Of a stretch of 64,000 nt of DNA, positions 27,180 to 36,870 are shown in pieces. The position numbers and the translations under genes are program-made. The DNA is taken from positions 124,001-188,000 of the forward strand of contig CAVRIA010000004.1 in the NCBI GenBank assembly GCA_963721115.1. The letters run 5' to 3'. How positions within the stretch are numbered: the stretch's first letter is position 1; every line of letters begins with the position of its first letter. Below the pieces are notes generated by a model that saw only the letters and a program-made list of their open reading frames with translations, ran no database searches and was not told the DNA's origin. This DNA comes from CAVRIA01 sp963721115. GTDB taxonomy: Bacteria > Desulfobacterota > Binatia > HRBIN30 > CADEER01.

Positions 27180-28069
27180 CTACAGAGTCACGGCGATACC
27201 GAGACCGATTCCCCAGTCCAGGGCGTTGTCCGTGATCTTCGTCAATCCGGTGGGTCGAAGCGTGATGTTGTCGGTCAGGTCGAAATCGAGACCCGGCATG
27301 AGCACGACATCGTTGAGCCGCCGGCCGAAGGCGTCAAAGTAGCGCCCTGAAACCTCCACCCGCAAAAGGTAGTGCTCACTACCGCGCCCGTACACCACGG
27401 CGCTCCAGTTGAGGACGTCTTTGAACTCGTCGCCGGTGTAAATCTCGTAGCCGACGTGGATCTCCCCCCCAGGCGTCCGCGCTGGTAACGTGTGGAGATG
27501 AACGGGTTGAAGCCGAGCTCGCCGGTACCGAAGTACTTCTTTTCGATTCCCGTCGGGATGCTGAGCTCCATGCCCAGGGCGAGCGCGCAGTGCTCGGCCA
27601 TCTGGCGTTTGAACTTGCCGTAGAGGATCGTGTCTCCTACGTCTTGGCTGTTCTTCGAGTACTTGGTGCCCGAATTGACGTCGGTGACGTCAATGGTCTC
27701 GATGAAGTACGGAACGTCGAAGCCGATCTCGGCGTTGTGTCCGAGGCCGTAGCTCCCCAACAGATCGATGAAGCCGCCCTGTACGCGGCTGACGCGCGGA
27801 AGGGTACCCGGTTGGGAATTGGTCAGGTCCCGCTGCACTTTCTCGATGGGGAGCCCGGCGATGTTCAGCTCGACGTCACGGTTGTCTTCGAGAGTGAAAC
27901 CGCGCACTTCCAGTCGAACTCGCCCGTCGCCGACGGTGGCGGTGTCGCGGGTGAAGTTGCGAAAGGACCGGTCACGATCCGTAACGTTGACCTCACCGGC
28001 TAGGACGGGTCCCGCCAGCCCGCAGCAGAATACAACGAGTGCCCCCCACTTGAACGCTGCACCCTTCAT
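27180..28069 (-). CDS. Predicted outer-membrane beta-barrel protein, frameshift at a C7 tract (27474-27480)
   Basis: ATG at 28069 follows AAGGAGG and begins a clear signal peptide (MKGAAFKWGALVVFCCGLAG, then PVLAGEVN). The mature part has alternating hydrophobic/aromatic strands (VELNIAGLPIEKVQ, HNAEIGFDVPYFIE, CALALGMELSIPTG, GFNPFISTRYQ). It resembles transporter-like barrels of the MetA-pathway-of-phenol-degradation group, but that is a loose match. The frame breaks at a run of seven C on the plus strand; eight would restore GGEIHVGYEIYTGDEFKDVL, the expected next strands. The C terminus ends in WGIGLGIAVTL, a typical final barrel strand. Slippage error or phase variation are both possible. 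About 296 residues when restored. Confidence 0.7.
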
Positions 28070-28212
28070 CGCCCCTCCTTCCGAGCCAGGCCCCCCCTGG
28101 CACCCACCGCGATTGGCGGAAAACCAGACCGGAATTGGTCGCGGATGCCATACGATGGGACTTCCGAAGATGTCAAGAACGACGGCCGCTCGGGGGATCC
28201 GACGGACGGCTT

Positions 28213-29892
28213 TCAACCGGCGGCGTGCCCCTGCGCGATCAATCGGCGTGCGTAGCGCTCGGCCTCCGCGGGGGCGACGGTGCCTCCGAGCATGCGAGAG
28301 AGCTCCTGCACTCGCTCGTCGGGCGCCAGAATCCGCGCTTCGGCGAAGGTGCGTCCGCTGCGCCGGTGTTTTTCGACCGCGAAGTGGTGATCGGCATAGG
28401 CGGCGATCTGGGGTACGTGCGTGATGCAGAAGAGCTGGCGCGAGGCGGCCAGGCTCTTCAGGCGACGTGCCACGGCATCCGCCACCGTGCCGCCGATGCC
28501 GGCGTCGACCTCGTCGAAGATGAGGATGGAAGTCTCGTTGCTGGTGGCGGTCAGGGCCTTGAGGGCCAGCATGATCCGGGACAGCTCGCCTCCCGAGGCA
28601 ATGCGAGCGAGCGGCTTGGGTTCTTCGCCGGGGTTGGCGGACAGATGGAACTCGACGGCGTCGAAGCCCGTCGCCTTCAGAGCGTCCGCCGCCGACTCCT
28701 CCGCCGGGGCGTTCTGCTCGATTCGAAACACGGCATCGCTCATTCCGAGAGCGGCCAGCTCTTCCAACATCGACTTCTCGAGCCGGCGTGCCGCAGCGCG
28801 CCGCGCCGTAGAGAGATCGCCGGCGACGTGAACGGCCTCCACTCGGCGTTCCTCCAACGTTGCCTCATGGTCGGACAGGTCGGAAGCTTGAACGTCAAGG
28901 GACGCCAGCTCCTGCCGGACCTTCTCGAGGACGAGCGGTAGCTCCGAACTCGGAGCGCCGTACTTGCGCGACAGCTGCGACAGCTGGGCGAGGCGCTCTT
29001 CGATCTGGTCGAGCCGCTCCGGGTCGAAGCGGATCCTTTCCGCCTGGTGGCGGAGCTGCAGGGCCGCCTCCTCCAGCTGCACGCGTGCAGTGTCGACCAA
29101 CTCGGTTACGGCGGCGAGCGTCGGCAGGATGCGAACCAGATCCGAGAGGTTCGAAGCGAGTCGACCCAGCTGGGCTACGGTCGCAAACTCGCCCGAATAG
29201 AGCGTCGATTCGCCGTCCCCGCAGACTCGCGCTAGACGCTCGGCGTGCCGCATCTCCTCTCGCTCGCGCCGCAGTTCCGTCTCCTCGTCGCACCGAACGT
29301 CGGCCGCGAGTAGCTCTCGCATCTGGAACTCCAAGAGATCCTTCTTCTGCCCGAACTCCGCACGATGACGAGCGAGGTCGTGCACCCGGTGGCGCGCCGC
29401 CACCAACGCGGCATGCTCCGTCTCCATTCGACGCCGGAGTTCTCCAAGGTCACCGAACTGGTCGAGGAGCTCCAGATGACTGGCCGCTCGCAGGAGCAGG
29501 GCCTGATCGTGCTGGCCGTAGATGTGAACCAGGTGTTCTCCCAGCTGCTTCAACAGACCCAATGTGGCGAGGCTCCCGTTGACGTAGATGCGGCCCTTTC
29601 CGCTTCGCGACACGTGCCGTCGCACCACGAGGTCGTCATCGGCGAGCGAACCGACAGCTTCGCGGATCTCGGCGGGGACACTGACTTCGAACAGCCCCTC
29701 GATCGAGGCTTCCTCCGCGTCGCTGCGGATCACGTCGCTGGTGGCACGTGCACCGGAGAGCAGGGCCAGAGCGTGCAATATGATGCTCTTCCCTGCGCCG
29801 GTCTCGCCGGTAATCACGTTGAGGCCAGGCTGGAAATAGATCGTCAGTTCGTCGATGATGGCAAAGCCCCGGATCCGCAGCTCACGCAACAT
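28213..29892 (-). CDS. recN: DNA repair protein RecN
   Basis: RecN is an SMC-like ATPase that helps recombinational repair of double-strand breaks. The 559-residue protein has Walker A GETGAGKS (residues 29-36), a long coiled-coil middle (about 160-350), ABC signature ASGGELSRIMLALKAL and Walker B ILIFDEVDAGIGG, with THVPQIAAYAD downstream. ATG at 29892 (MLRELRIRGF) matches the usual N terminus. It lies 72 bases downstream of nadK on the same strand, a common pairing. Confidence 0.97.
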   Translation of the reverse strand: MLRELRIRGFAIIDELTIYFQPGLNVITGETGAGKSIILHALALLSGARATSDVIRSDAEEASIEGLFEVSVPAEIREAVGSLADDDLVVRRHVSRSGKGRIYVNGSLATLGLLKQLGEHLVHIYGQHDQALLLRAASHLELLDQFGDLGELRRRMETEHAALVAARHRVHDLARHRAEFGQKKDLLEFQMRELLAADVRCDEETELRREREEMRHAERLARVCGDGESTLYSGEFATVAQLGRLASNLSDLVRILPTLAAVTELVDTARVQLEEAALQLRHQAERIRFDPERLDQIEERLAQLSQLSRKYGAPSSELPLVLEKVRQELASLDVQASDLSDHEATLEERRVEAVHVAGDLSTARRAAARRLEKSMLEELAALGMSDAVFRIEQNAPAEESAADALKATGFDAVEFHLSANPGEEPKPLARIASGGELSRIMLALKALTATSNETSILIFDEVDAGIGGTVADAVARRLKSLAASRQLFCITHVPQIAAYADHHFAVEKHRRSGRTFAEARILAPDERVQELSRMLGGTVAPAEAERYARRLIAQGHAAG

Positions 29893-29964
29893 GGACGCTC
29901 GACTCGCTGGAAGAGGACCCGATCGCACAGCTGGCGAGACCGGAGGCGTTCTCTCGACCGCGGC

Positions 29965-30825
29965 TCACCTTTCGCCCCAGCGAAGCTTGTTGCGTAGTAC
30001 GCTGAAGTAGCTCCGTTCGCGAGCGCGGATCAGAGGAACCGTGATTGCGCTCTTGCGGATCTCGACAGTTTCGTCGTTGGCCAGCGGCATGCCTTCTTGG
30101 CCGTCTAGGGTGAGGTCCGCGCTTCTCTCAGCCGATCGAATCGTCACGCGAATGATCGCTGAGCCGTGCAGCACCATCGGGCGGTTCGTCAGGGTGTGCG
30201 GGCAGATCGGTGACAGCAGTACGACGTCGAGGGAAGGGTACACGATCGGGCCGCCGGCGGACAGGGAATAGGCAGTGGAGCCGGTGGGTGTGGCGACGAT
30301 GAGCCCGTCCGCCTTGTACGTGCAGACCTTCTCGTCGTCGACGCACGTGTCCAAGTCGATGATGCGGGCCAGCGAACCCCCCTTGGTGATCACGACGTCG
30401 TTCAGTACGTGGTAGACTCGATCGCTCGTCGGCACCCGCACCTCGAGCATCATGCGCTGGTCGATCAGGAGTCGACCGCGCAGAGTAGCCTCGAGCACCG
30501 GGAACAGCTCGTTCGTGGTCACTGCGGTGAGAAAGCCGAGTCCCCCGAGATTGACGCCGAGAATCGGCACGGGGCTGGCTCCCATACGGCGCGCGACGCT
30601 CAGCAGGGTCCCATCTCCCCCGAGAACAACGATCATCTCGGCGAGGTCGATCATCTCCGCCACTGCAACGCCGTTTGCACAGCTCAGATCGGCGGCGACC
30701 TCCGCCTCGGCCAAGGGGGTGATCTGCTGTCGATGAAGCCACTGGACGAGTTCCCGACCCAAGTCGAGAGCCTCGACCCGGCCGCGCTTGATGACGATCC
30801 CGACTCGGCGCACGCCGCGCAACAT
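29965..30825 (-). CDS. nadK: NAD kinase
   Basis: The enzyme phosphorylates NAD to NADP with ATP or polyphosphate. The 286-residue protein has the catalytic motif VVLGGDGTLLSVAR, then GVNLGGLGFLT, LNDVVITKG, and the NAD-binding TPTGSTAYSLSAGGPIV. Near the C terminus are LTNRPMVL and LTLDGQ. ATG at 30825 (MLRGVRRVGIVIKRGR) was chosen as the first Met before conserved sequence. The gene is upstream of recN in the same direction and is divergent from tRNA-Ala. Confidence 0.96.
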   Translation of the reverse strand: MLRGVRRVGIVIKRGRVEALDLGRELVQWLHRQQITPLAEAEVAADLSCANGVAVAEMIDLAEMIVVLGGDGTLLSVARRMGASPVPILGVNLGGLGFLTAVTTNELFPVLEATLRGRLLIDQRMMLEVRVPTSDRVYHVLNDVVITKGGSLARIIDLDTCVDDEKVCTYKADGLIVATPTGSTAYSLSAGGPIVYPSLDVVLLSPICPHTLTNRPMVLHGSAIIRVTIRSAERSADLTLDGQEGMPLANDETVEIRKSAITVPLIRARERSYFSVLRNKLRWGER

Positions 30826-30981
30826 ACCACATGGCTTTGTCCAGCGACCAGGGCGTTCGCGTGGGTGTAGTAGGGGTGAAGCCACCTGCGATCGCTGTCG
30901 GGTGACGTGGACCGGTTTCCTTGCCGACCAATCCAATTTCGGCTATCCGAATGGAGCCGCGACAGGGATGGGGCGGCGTGC

Positions 30982-31054
30982 GGGGCTGTAGCTCAGTTGG
31001 GAGAGCGCCTGAATGGCATTCAGGAGGTCGGCGGTTCGACTCCGCTCAGCTCCA
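30982..31054 (+). tRNA. tRNA-Ala (anticodon GGC)
   Basis: A 73-base cloverleaf. The acceptor GGGGCTG pairs with CAGCTCC (one G-T pair), and the D arm is GCTCAGTTGGGAGAGC. The anticodon stem CCTGA/TCAGG carries the loop ATGGCAT, giving anticodon GGC. The T arm is GGCGG-TTCGACT-CCGCT, the discriminator is A, and no CCA is encoded. Confidence 0.97.
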
Positions 31055-31419
31055 TTTCTCCGTGTCACTCTTTCCTCCCTCCGGCCGCGAGTACGGAAGC
31101 GGGTGTTTTGGGCTTGCCAGGGGCCGGGGTCATGCACCAAATATCCTTGACTTTGCTGGGGAAGGGTGTACCTTCCGGCTGGTTCGATTGCTTCCTGACA
31201 GTCAGGCTGGTTGACGAGTGAAACTGGATAAGACTCATTGGGAACTTGAGTGACCAGGAGACTTCAAGGGAGCGTCGACGAGAGTAATTCGATATCCGAG
31301 TCAAAAGCGCGTCTCGGATTGAGGTGCCGCGAAGAGCGAGCAGGGCGTCGTGCGGGTTGAATGATGCGCGCTGCACGAGTGGGCCTGGCGGCGATGCTTC
31401 TTGGGGAGGAGAAACCGGA
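31055..31419. other. Intergenic region before the propeller/dockerin gene
   Basis: 365 bases without a convincing gene. It contains a possible promoter (TTGACT at 31147-31152, TACCTT at 31169-31174, 16-base spacing). A strong GGGGAGGAG ribosome site lies just before the ATG at 31420. I see no RNA gene here. Confidence 0.5.
31147..31174 (+). promoter_or_regulatory. Possible promoter for the extracellular propeller/dockerin gene
   Basis: TTGACT and TACCTT are spaced by 16 bases. The site lies about 245 bases before the start codon, so a long untranslated leader would result. The motif quality is moderate. Confidence 0.35.
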
Positions 31420-34195
31420 ATGAACGCCCGTGTGAAAGCGGTCACTATTTGGTCGACTCTGTGCGGTTCAATTGTCTTGGCCGCCTTCATCGCCCTGACG
31501 GGGCAGACTGCGGAGACTCAGACCACGGATCCAATCCCCCCGGCACAGCGGGTGAGTGTCCAGAGCAGCGGCGGGCAGGCGAACGCGAACAGCAGCGGCG
31601 CCGTCACCAGTGGCGACGGCAGATGTGTTGCGTTCTACAGTGACGCGACCAATCTGCTGCCCCAGGGAGCGACGGCCGACACGAACGGTTACCGCGACGT
31701 CTTCGTCTTCGACCGCGAGATGAGCTCGCTGCAACGCGTCAGCGTGGCGAGCGATGGGACGCAAGCGAACGGGCCGAGTCAGGCACAGGGATTCCGGCCG
31801 GACATCGATGAGGGCTGCTCGTGTGCGGCGTTCAGCTCGGATGCGACCAACCTAGTCGACGGCGATACCAACGGCGTCTCGGACATCTTCGTCCGAGATC
31901 TCGGTGCGGGTGTCACGCAGCGGGTCAGTATCGGTGACGGCGGCGAGGCCGACGGGGCCAGCTCCTTTGCGAGCGTCAGCGGGGACTGTCAGCTGGTCGC
32001 CTTTCAATCGACGGCATCGAACCTGGTACCGGGGGACACGAACAACGCCTCCGACATCTTCGTGTACAACCGCGCCACCGGAGCGACCAGCCGCGTCAGC
32101 ACCGGGGTTGGGGGTGTTCAGGCGAACGGCGCCAGCCTGACCCCCGCGATCAGCTCCGACGGCCGCTGCGTGGCCTTTGCCTCCGCGGCGTCCAATCTCA
32201 TCCCCGGCGACACCAATGGGAAGATCGACATCTACGTGGTCTGCGACGGACAGATCAGCTGTCGCGCCAGTGTCGACAGCGCGGGCAACCAGGCGAACGA
32301 CATGAGCTTGTTACCGGCCCTGAACGCCGATGGCACGATCGTGGCGTTCAAGTCGAACGCATCCAACCTCGTCCCCGGAGACCTCAACGCATCTCCCGAT
32401 GTCTTCGTTCACAACTGCGTGACCGGCGAAACGGAGCGGGTCAGCGTCAACAGTCAGGGCCAAGAGGGCAACGACATCAGCATCCCGCCGAGTATCAGTG
32501 GTGACGGCCGCTTCGTCGCCTTCGGTTCGTTTGCGAACCTGTTGATCGGACGGTCCACGGGGGGGCGAGCCCAGGTGTACGTGCGCGACCGGCAATTCGC
32601 GACCACGCTGCTGATCAGCGAGAGTCGGGACGGGGTCCCCGGGAATGCCAGTGTTCCGGACGTCCCGCCCAGCATCAGCGAGGATGGCTCGGTCGTCGCT
32701 TTCGACTCTCTGGCATCCAATATGGTTCCGGGCGACACGAACGACGCCATCGACGCGTTCGCGCGCGGAGTCGTGACCGTCATCCCGACGGCTACGCCGA
32801 CCCCGACGGGGACGCGAGCGCCGACGCCGACGCCGCCGATCCCCTGCAATCAGGACCAGGACTGCCCGTCGGGGCAGGTTTGCGGTCCGGATGGATTAGT
32901 GCGAGCCGGCGCCTACGCCGACGCCGACCATCGCATGCAATACGACCGCCGACTGCCCGAGCGGGCTCGTCTGCGTGGATGGAATCTGTCGAGACCTGTC
33001 GACCCCGACACCGACTGCGACGCCCTTGCCGACGTGCGTGGTCGATGCAGACTGTCCGGATGGGCAGCAGTGCCGGGCGATGGTGTGCGTGCCGCCGCGC
33101 GAATGCGACGACAGCGATCCCGTAGTCGATCGTCTGCAGTGCCGCGGCGTGCGTGAGGCCTGCATCAACAATACTTGCGAGTGTGGCGGCGACTGCAATC
33201 TGAACGGGATCGTCTTCGGTACGGAGATCACCCACATGGTCTGCATCCTGGGTGGCCAGTGCAATCTTTCAATCTGCGAGGCGGGCGACGTGAACGGCGA
33301 CGGATCCGTGACCGGTTGCGACGTGTCGCTGGCGGTTCTGAACCTCGGCCTCGGTTGTCCCGGCGAGGGAACGCCTTTGCTGTTCGGTGAGAGTCGGGCC
33401 GACGAGACCCGGACGATCACGCTCGGCCGCGACGATCTCGAAGGTGCGCCGGGTCAATTCGTCGACGTCGACATCGCGATCTCGGGCGGTGCCGAGGTGA
33501 CGACGGCGCAGGTCGACATCGTCTTCGACGAATCGCTGCTCAGCGTTGCAGACCCGACGACTGGTGGTCCGGCCTGCGAGATCGCTCCTCGCTTGGCGGA
33601 TAAGTTCTTCCCGGAGATCCGCCTGCCCCAGGTACCGCGCGTTCCGGACGGCTTTCAGCGGTTGCGCGTGGCTGTGGTCGACATTCAGCCGCCGCTCGAT
33701 TCCTTCGGCGACGGCCTGCTGGCAACCTGCCACTTCCGCATCCAGCCGACCGCCGCGGTCGACTCGGTGGCGGATCTGACGCCGGATACTCTGCGCGTCG
33801 AGATCGGAGACCCGGACGGCAGGCCGTTCAACGCCGTGGTGAACGCGGGCAAGATCAAGGTCGTGTCGTCTCCGCCGTGCACGCAGGACATGGACTGTCC
33901 AGAGGGGACGCAGTGCCGCGGCGGCGTTTGTGTGCCCATCGTCATGTGCACCAAGCAGAGCGACTGCGGCAGCCGTCAGGCGTGCGTCGACGGGCGCTGC
34001 GAGTGCGCCGGTGACTGCAACTTGGACGGAGAGGTGTTCGTCAACGAGGTCGCGACCACGATTGCGATCTTTGGCGAGCTGCAACCGGTCAGCGTCTGTC
34101 CCGCGGCGGACGTCAACGGGGACCAACAGGTGTTTGCGAACGAGGTCTCCACGGTGATCGCGAACTTCGGGCTGGGATGCCCCGGAGTTCAGTGA
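31420..34195 (+). CDS. Secreted multidomain protein: seven-repeat propeller, dockerin-like and cohesin-like modules (frameshift near 32898)
   Basis: ATG 31420 starts a signal peptide (hydrophobic to about residue 27). Residues about 40-445 hold seven repeats of about 57 residues of the type RVSVDSxGxQAN...SSDGRxVAFxSxASNLVPGDTN...DIFVxD, consistent with a seven-bladed propeller. A Pro-Thr linker follows, and then four or five Cys motifs of the form C...DCPSGxxC. A dockerin-like pair of EF-hand loops (DCNLNGIVFGTEI and GDVNGDGSVTGCD, about 585-647) is next. A cohesin-like beta domain (about 660-810) follows, then further Cys motifs and a second dockerin-like pair (DCNLDGEVFVNEV, DVNGDQQVFANEV) at the C terminus. 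One extra base near 32898 breaks the frame between Cys motifs; both sides are collinear. About 924 residues. Binding partners unknown. Confidence 0.8.
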
Positions 34196-34259
34196 GGTCC
34201 GTCGGCTGCGGTGAGCAAAACAGAAACGTCCAGGTTGCGTCGATGAACGGAGGGGAAGG

Positions 34260-35360
34260 ATGAGCTCAGTGAATATGGTGAAAGGATTCGGGCGCGGCGG
34301 GGCCATCGCCGGCTTGGTGGGCGGTCTCGCAGCGATTGGTTGGTTGTCTTCCGGCGTTGGAACACTTCAAGCGCAGACCGGAGGCGGTGCCGGCTTGCCG
34401 CCGGTTACGCCCGCAACCGTGATCGTCGGAGAAGCGTCGGCGGCTCCGGGGGGAACGGCGTCGGTGACCTTCAGCTTGACATCGACTGAGGGGCAGGCCG
34501 GGTCCCTCCAACTCGAGGTCTTCTTCGACGGCACGGATCTGTCGCTCGACAACCCGGCCACGGATTGCCATCTGTCCGCCCGTCTTACCCAGCAGTCGAA
34601 GTCGGTGACATTCCCGGCCACGCAGCCCGATCCGCCGCAGCGTCGCTTGAAAATCGGCGTGTTTCCCAGTCTCGATACGCCGCAGGCGGCCTTCACCGAC
34701 GGAGATCTCCTTACCTGCGATTTCGCCGTCTCCGCCGAGGCGACCATCGGCACCCAGGTTGATCTGACGGTGCCGGTTGGCCAGGTGCAGGTCGTCCGCT
34801 CGGACCTGTCGGTCCTCTGTGGTCTGGATTCGGCACCGATGGTCGACTGTGGGACGCAGGACGGGGTGGTGTCCATCGGGGAGGCTCCTACGGCTACGCC
34901 GACGGATACGCCGGTGCCGCCGACGGATACGCCGGTGCCGCCGACGAACACGCCGGTGCCGCCGACGAACACGCCGGTACCGCCGACGAACACGCCGGTA
35001 CCGCCGACGAACACGCCGGTACCGCCGACGAACACGCCAGTGCCGCCGACGAACACGCCAGTGCCGCCGACGAGCACGCCGGTGCCGCCGACGAACACGC
35101 CGGTGCCGCCGACGAACACGCCGGTGCCGCCGACGAGCACGCCGGGCGGCCCGACGAGCACGCCGGTGAAGCCGACGAACACGCCAAACGTCGGTCCGAC
35201 GAATACGCCCATACGGCCCACGGCGACCGCCGGCCCCAGGAAGAGTGGCGACGACGACGGATGCGCGATCGTTCCGGCGCCGCAGAGCCGGCCGTTCCGT
35301 ACGCTCGTGCTATTGCTCGGACCGGCACTCCTGCTGTGGGGGCGCCGGCGTCGATTCTAG
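34260..35360 (+). CDS. Cohesin-like exported protein with VPPTNTP repeats and a C-terminal surface-sorting tail
   Basis: The 366-residue protein has an N-terminal signal-like hydrophobic segment (about residues 12-38) and a cohesin-like beta domain (about 55-205) that starts ASAAPGGTASVTFSL. A rigid low-complexity stalk (about 210-320) consists mainly of eleven VPPT(N/D/S)TP heptads. The tail DDDGCAIVPAPQ, a hydrophobic stretch LVLLLGPALLLWG and a terminal RRRRF resemble the MYXO-CTERM class of Cys-TM-Arg sorting signals. It starts 64 bases after the dockerin-bearing propeller gene and ends before a strong terminator, so the two are probably cotranscribed. It may be an anchored receptor for dockerin-bearing partners. 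That role is inference. Confidence 0.78.
   Translation: MSSVNMVKGFGRGGAIAGLVGGLAAIGWLSSGVGTLQAQTGGGAGLPPVTPATVIVGEASAAPGGTASVTFSLTSTEGQAGSLQLEVFFDGTDLSLDNPATDCHLSARLTQQSKSVTFPATQPDPPQRRLKIGVFPSLDTPQAAFTDGDLLTCDFAVSAEATIGTQVDLTVPVGQVQVVRSDLSVLCGLDSAPMVDCGTQDGVVSIGEAPTATPTDTPVPPTDTPVPPTNTPVPPTNTPVPPTNTPVPPTNTPVPPTNTPVPPTNTPVPPTSTPVPPTNTPVPPTNTPVPPTSTPGGPTSTPVKPTNTPNVGPTNTPIRPTATAGPRKSGDDDGCAIVPAPQSRPFRTLVLLLGPALLLWGRRRRF
34914..35144 (+). repeat. 21-bp tandem repeat, 11 units, coding VPPT(N/D/S)TP
   Basis: Eleven exact-length 21-base units starting GTGCCGCCGACG or GTACCGCCGACG run without interruption. Six consecutive units encode the Asn version, preceded by one Asp unit and followed by Ser, Asn, Asn and Ser units. 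Units differ by only one or two bases, so copy number may vary between strains or be misassembled. This is not a CRISPR array. Confidence 0.95.
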
Positions 35361-35400
35361 TGCGGGACCAGCCCTTGCCGGCGCTGCCGGCATCGTGACC

Positions 35401-35443
35401 AGCGGGGGATCTTCCGATCGAGGAAGATCCCCCGCTTTCGTTT
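35401..35443 (+). terminator. Rho-independent terminator
   Basis: A perfect 15-bp stem (AGCGGGGGATCTTCC with its complement) closes a GATCGA loop, followed by TTCGTTT. It lies 40 bases after the cohesin-like gene. Confidence 0.92.
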
Positions 35444-35535
35444 CACGCGCGCAATGACGGCTGGCAAATGCAGTCGCGAACCGGCTATAGGAACAGGCTG
35501 TTGGAGTGAGCGCTGCGTTGCGGGCGTCGAGATGC

Positions 35536-36870
35536 ATGAGTGAATTGATCGAGAGCTTTCGCACCCGTCGGGCGATCGTTGGGGTGGTTGGGTTGGGATA
35601 CGTGGGTCTGCCGCTCGCGGCGACGATCGCGGAGGCGGGCTTCGCCACCATCGGCTTCGACACCGATGGGAGCAAGATTCAGAGCCTACGCGATCACCGC
35701 TCCTACATACGGCACGTTCCCTCGGAAAGGCTCGCTTCCCTCGTCCTCGCCGAGGCTCCCTCACCGGGACGGGCGGGCTTCTATCCGGCCGGCGACTATG
35801 CCGAGCTGTCGCGTTGCGATGGGATCCTCATCTGCGTACCGACGCCGCTGACGGAGAACCGCGAGCCAGACCTGTCGTACGTCGTCGGCACCGCCGGTGC
35901 GGTGGCTCGCCACCTGCGCCGCGGACAGCTGGTGGTCCTGGAGAGCACCACCTACCCCGGGACGACCGACGAGGTGCTGCGGCCCATTCTCGAGGCGGGA
36001 GGTCTGCGGGCGGGGCGGGACTTCCATCTCGCCTTCTCGCCCGAGCGCGAGGATCCGAATAACCGCGACTTCAGCACGCGGACCATTCCCAAGCTGGTTG
36101 GGGGTGTGACTCCAACCTGCGGTGAGGTAGCTGCGGCGCTGTACGGAACGGTCATCGATCGCATCGTGCCCGTGTCCAACGCCAGCGTGGCCGAAGCGGC
36201 GAAGCTCCTGGAGAACATCTACAGGAGCGTCAACATCGCCCTGGTGAATGAGCTGAAGGTACTCTTCGACCGCATGGGCCTCAACATCTGGGAGGTCATC
36301 GACGCAGCCGCCACCAAGCCCTTCGGTTTCACTCCCTTCTTCCCCGGACCCGGTCTCGGGGGGCATTGCATCCCCATCGATCCCTTCTATCTGACCTGGC
36401 GGGCCCGCCAATACGAGCTCGTCACCCGATTCATCGAGCTGGCGGGTGAGATCAACCATGCGATGCCCGCCTACGTGATAGAACGGCTCACGGACGCCCT
36501 CAACGACCGCGGGAAGAGCTTGAAAGGGTCGCGGATCCTCATCCTGGGGGTCGCCTACAAGCGGGATCTCGACGACGATCGGGAATCGCCGGCGTTCAAG
36601 CTGATGGAGCTCTTGGGCAAGAAGCACGCCGAGTTCTCGTATCACGATCCATACATCCCGACTCTGAGGCCGTCCCGGCGCTACGACTTTGCTCTGCGTT
36701 CGGTGCCGCTCACCGACGAGACCCTGGCGGCGGCGGATGCCGTGCTGATTGCCACCGATCATTCGGCGTTCGATTACGACTGGGTCGTTCGCGCCAGCCG
36801 GCTGGTCATCGATACGCGAAACGCGACCCGGGGCGTGCACGTGGGACGGGAGAAGATCGTCCTTGCCTGA
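35536..36870 (+). CDS. Nucleotide-sugar dehydrogenase (UDP-N-acetylhexosamine or UDP-glucose 6-dehydrogenase family)
   Basis: The enzyme oxidises C6 of a UDP-sugar to the uronic acid with two NAD, supplying surface polysaccharide precursors. The 444-residue protein has the Rossmann motif VGVVGLGYVGLPLA and the CVPTPL segment. LENIYRSVNIALVNELK follows, and the catalytic Cys lies in GPGLGGHCIPIDPFYL. The C-terminal UDP-binding domain includes ILILGVAYKRDLDD. The GHCIPIDP form and overall pattern resemble the WbpA/WecC (UDP-HexNAc) branch more than UDP-glucose dehydrogenase. No other polysaccharide gene is adjacent, so the substrate is uncertain. Confidence 0.88.
   Translation: MSELIESFRTRRAIVGVVGLGYVGLPLAATIAEAGFATIGFDTDGSKIQSLRDHRSYIRHVPSERLASLVLAEAPSPGRAGFYPAGDYAELSRCDGILICVPTPLTENREPDLSYVVGTAGAVARHLRRGQLVVLESTTYPGTTDEVLRPILEAGGLRAGRDFHLAFSPEREDPNNRDFSTRTIPKLVGGVTPTCGEVAAALYGTVIDRIVPVSNASVAEAAKLLENIYRSVNIALVNELKVLFDRMGLNIWEVIDAAATKPFGFTPFFPGPGLGGHCIPIDPFYLTWRARQYELVTRFIELAGEINHAMPAYVIERLTDALNDRGKSLKGSRILILGVAYKRDLDDDRESPAFKLMELLGKKHAEFSYHDPYIPTLRPSRRYDFALRSVPLTDETLAAADAVLIATDHSAFDYDWVVRASRLVIDTRNATRGVHVGREKIVLA

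Noticed and set aside
34914..35144. Regular short repeats that could suggest a CRISPR array
   Set aside because: The units are directly adjacent with no unique spacers, are in-frame coding, and no cas genes are present.
34367..35221. Long open frame on the minus strand encoding repeated VGGTGVF units
   Set aside because: It is the antisense shadow of the 21-base coding repeat of the cohesin-like gene; any 21-base unit without stops stays open in several frames. It has no ribosome site.
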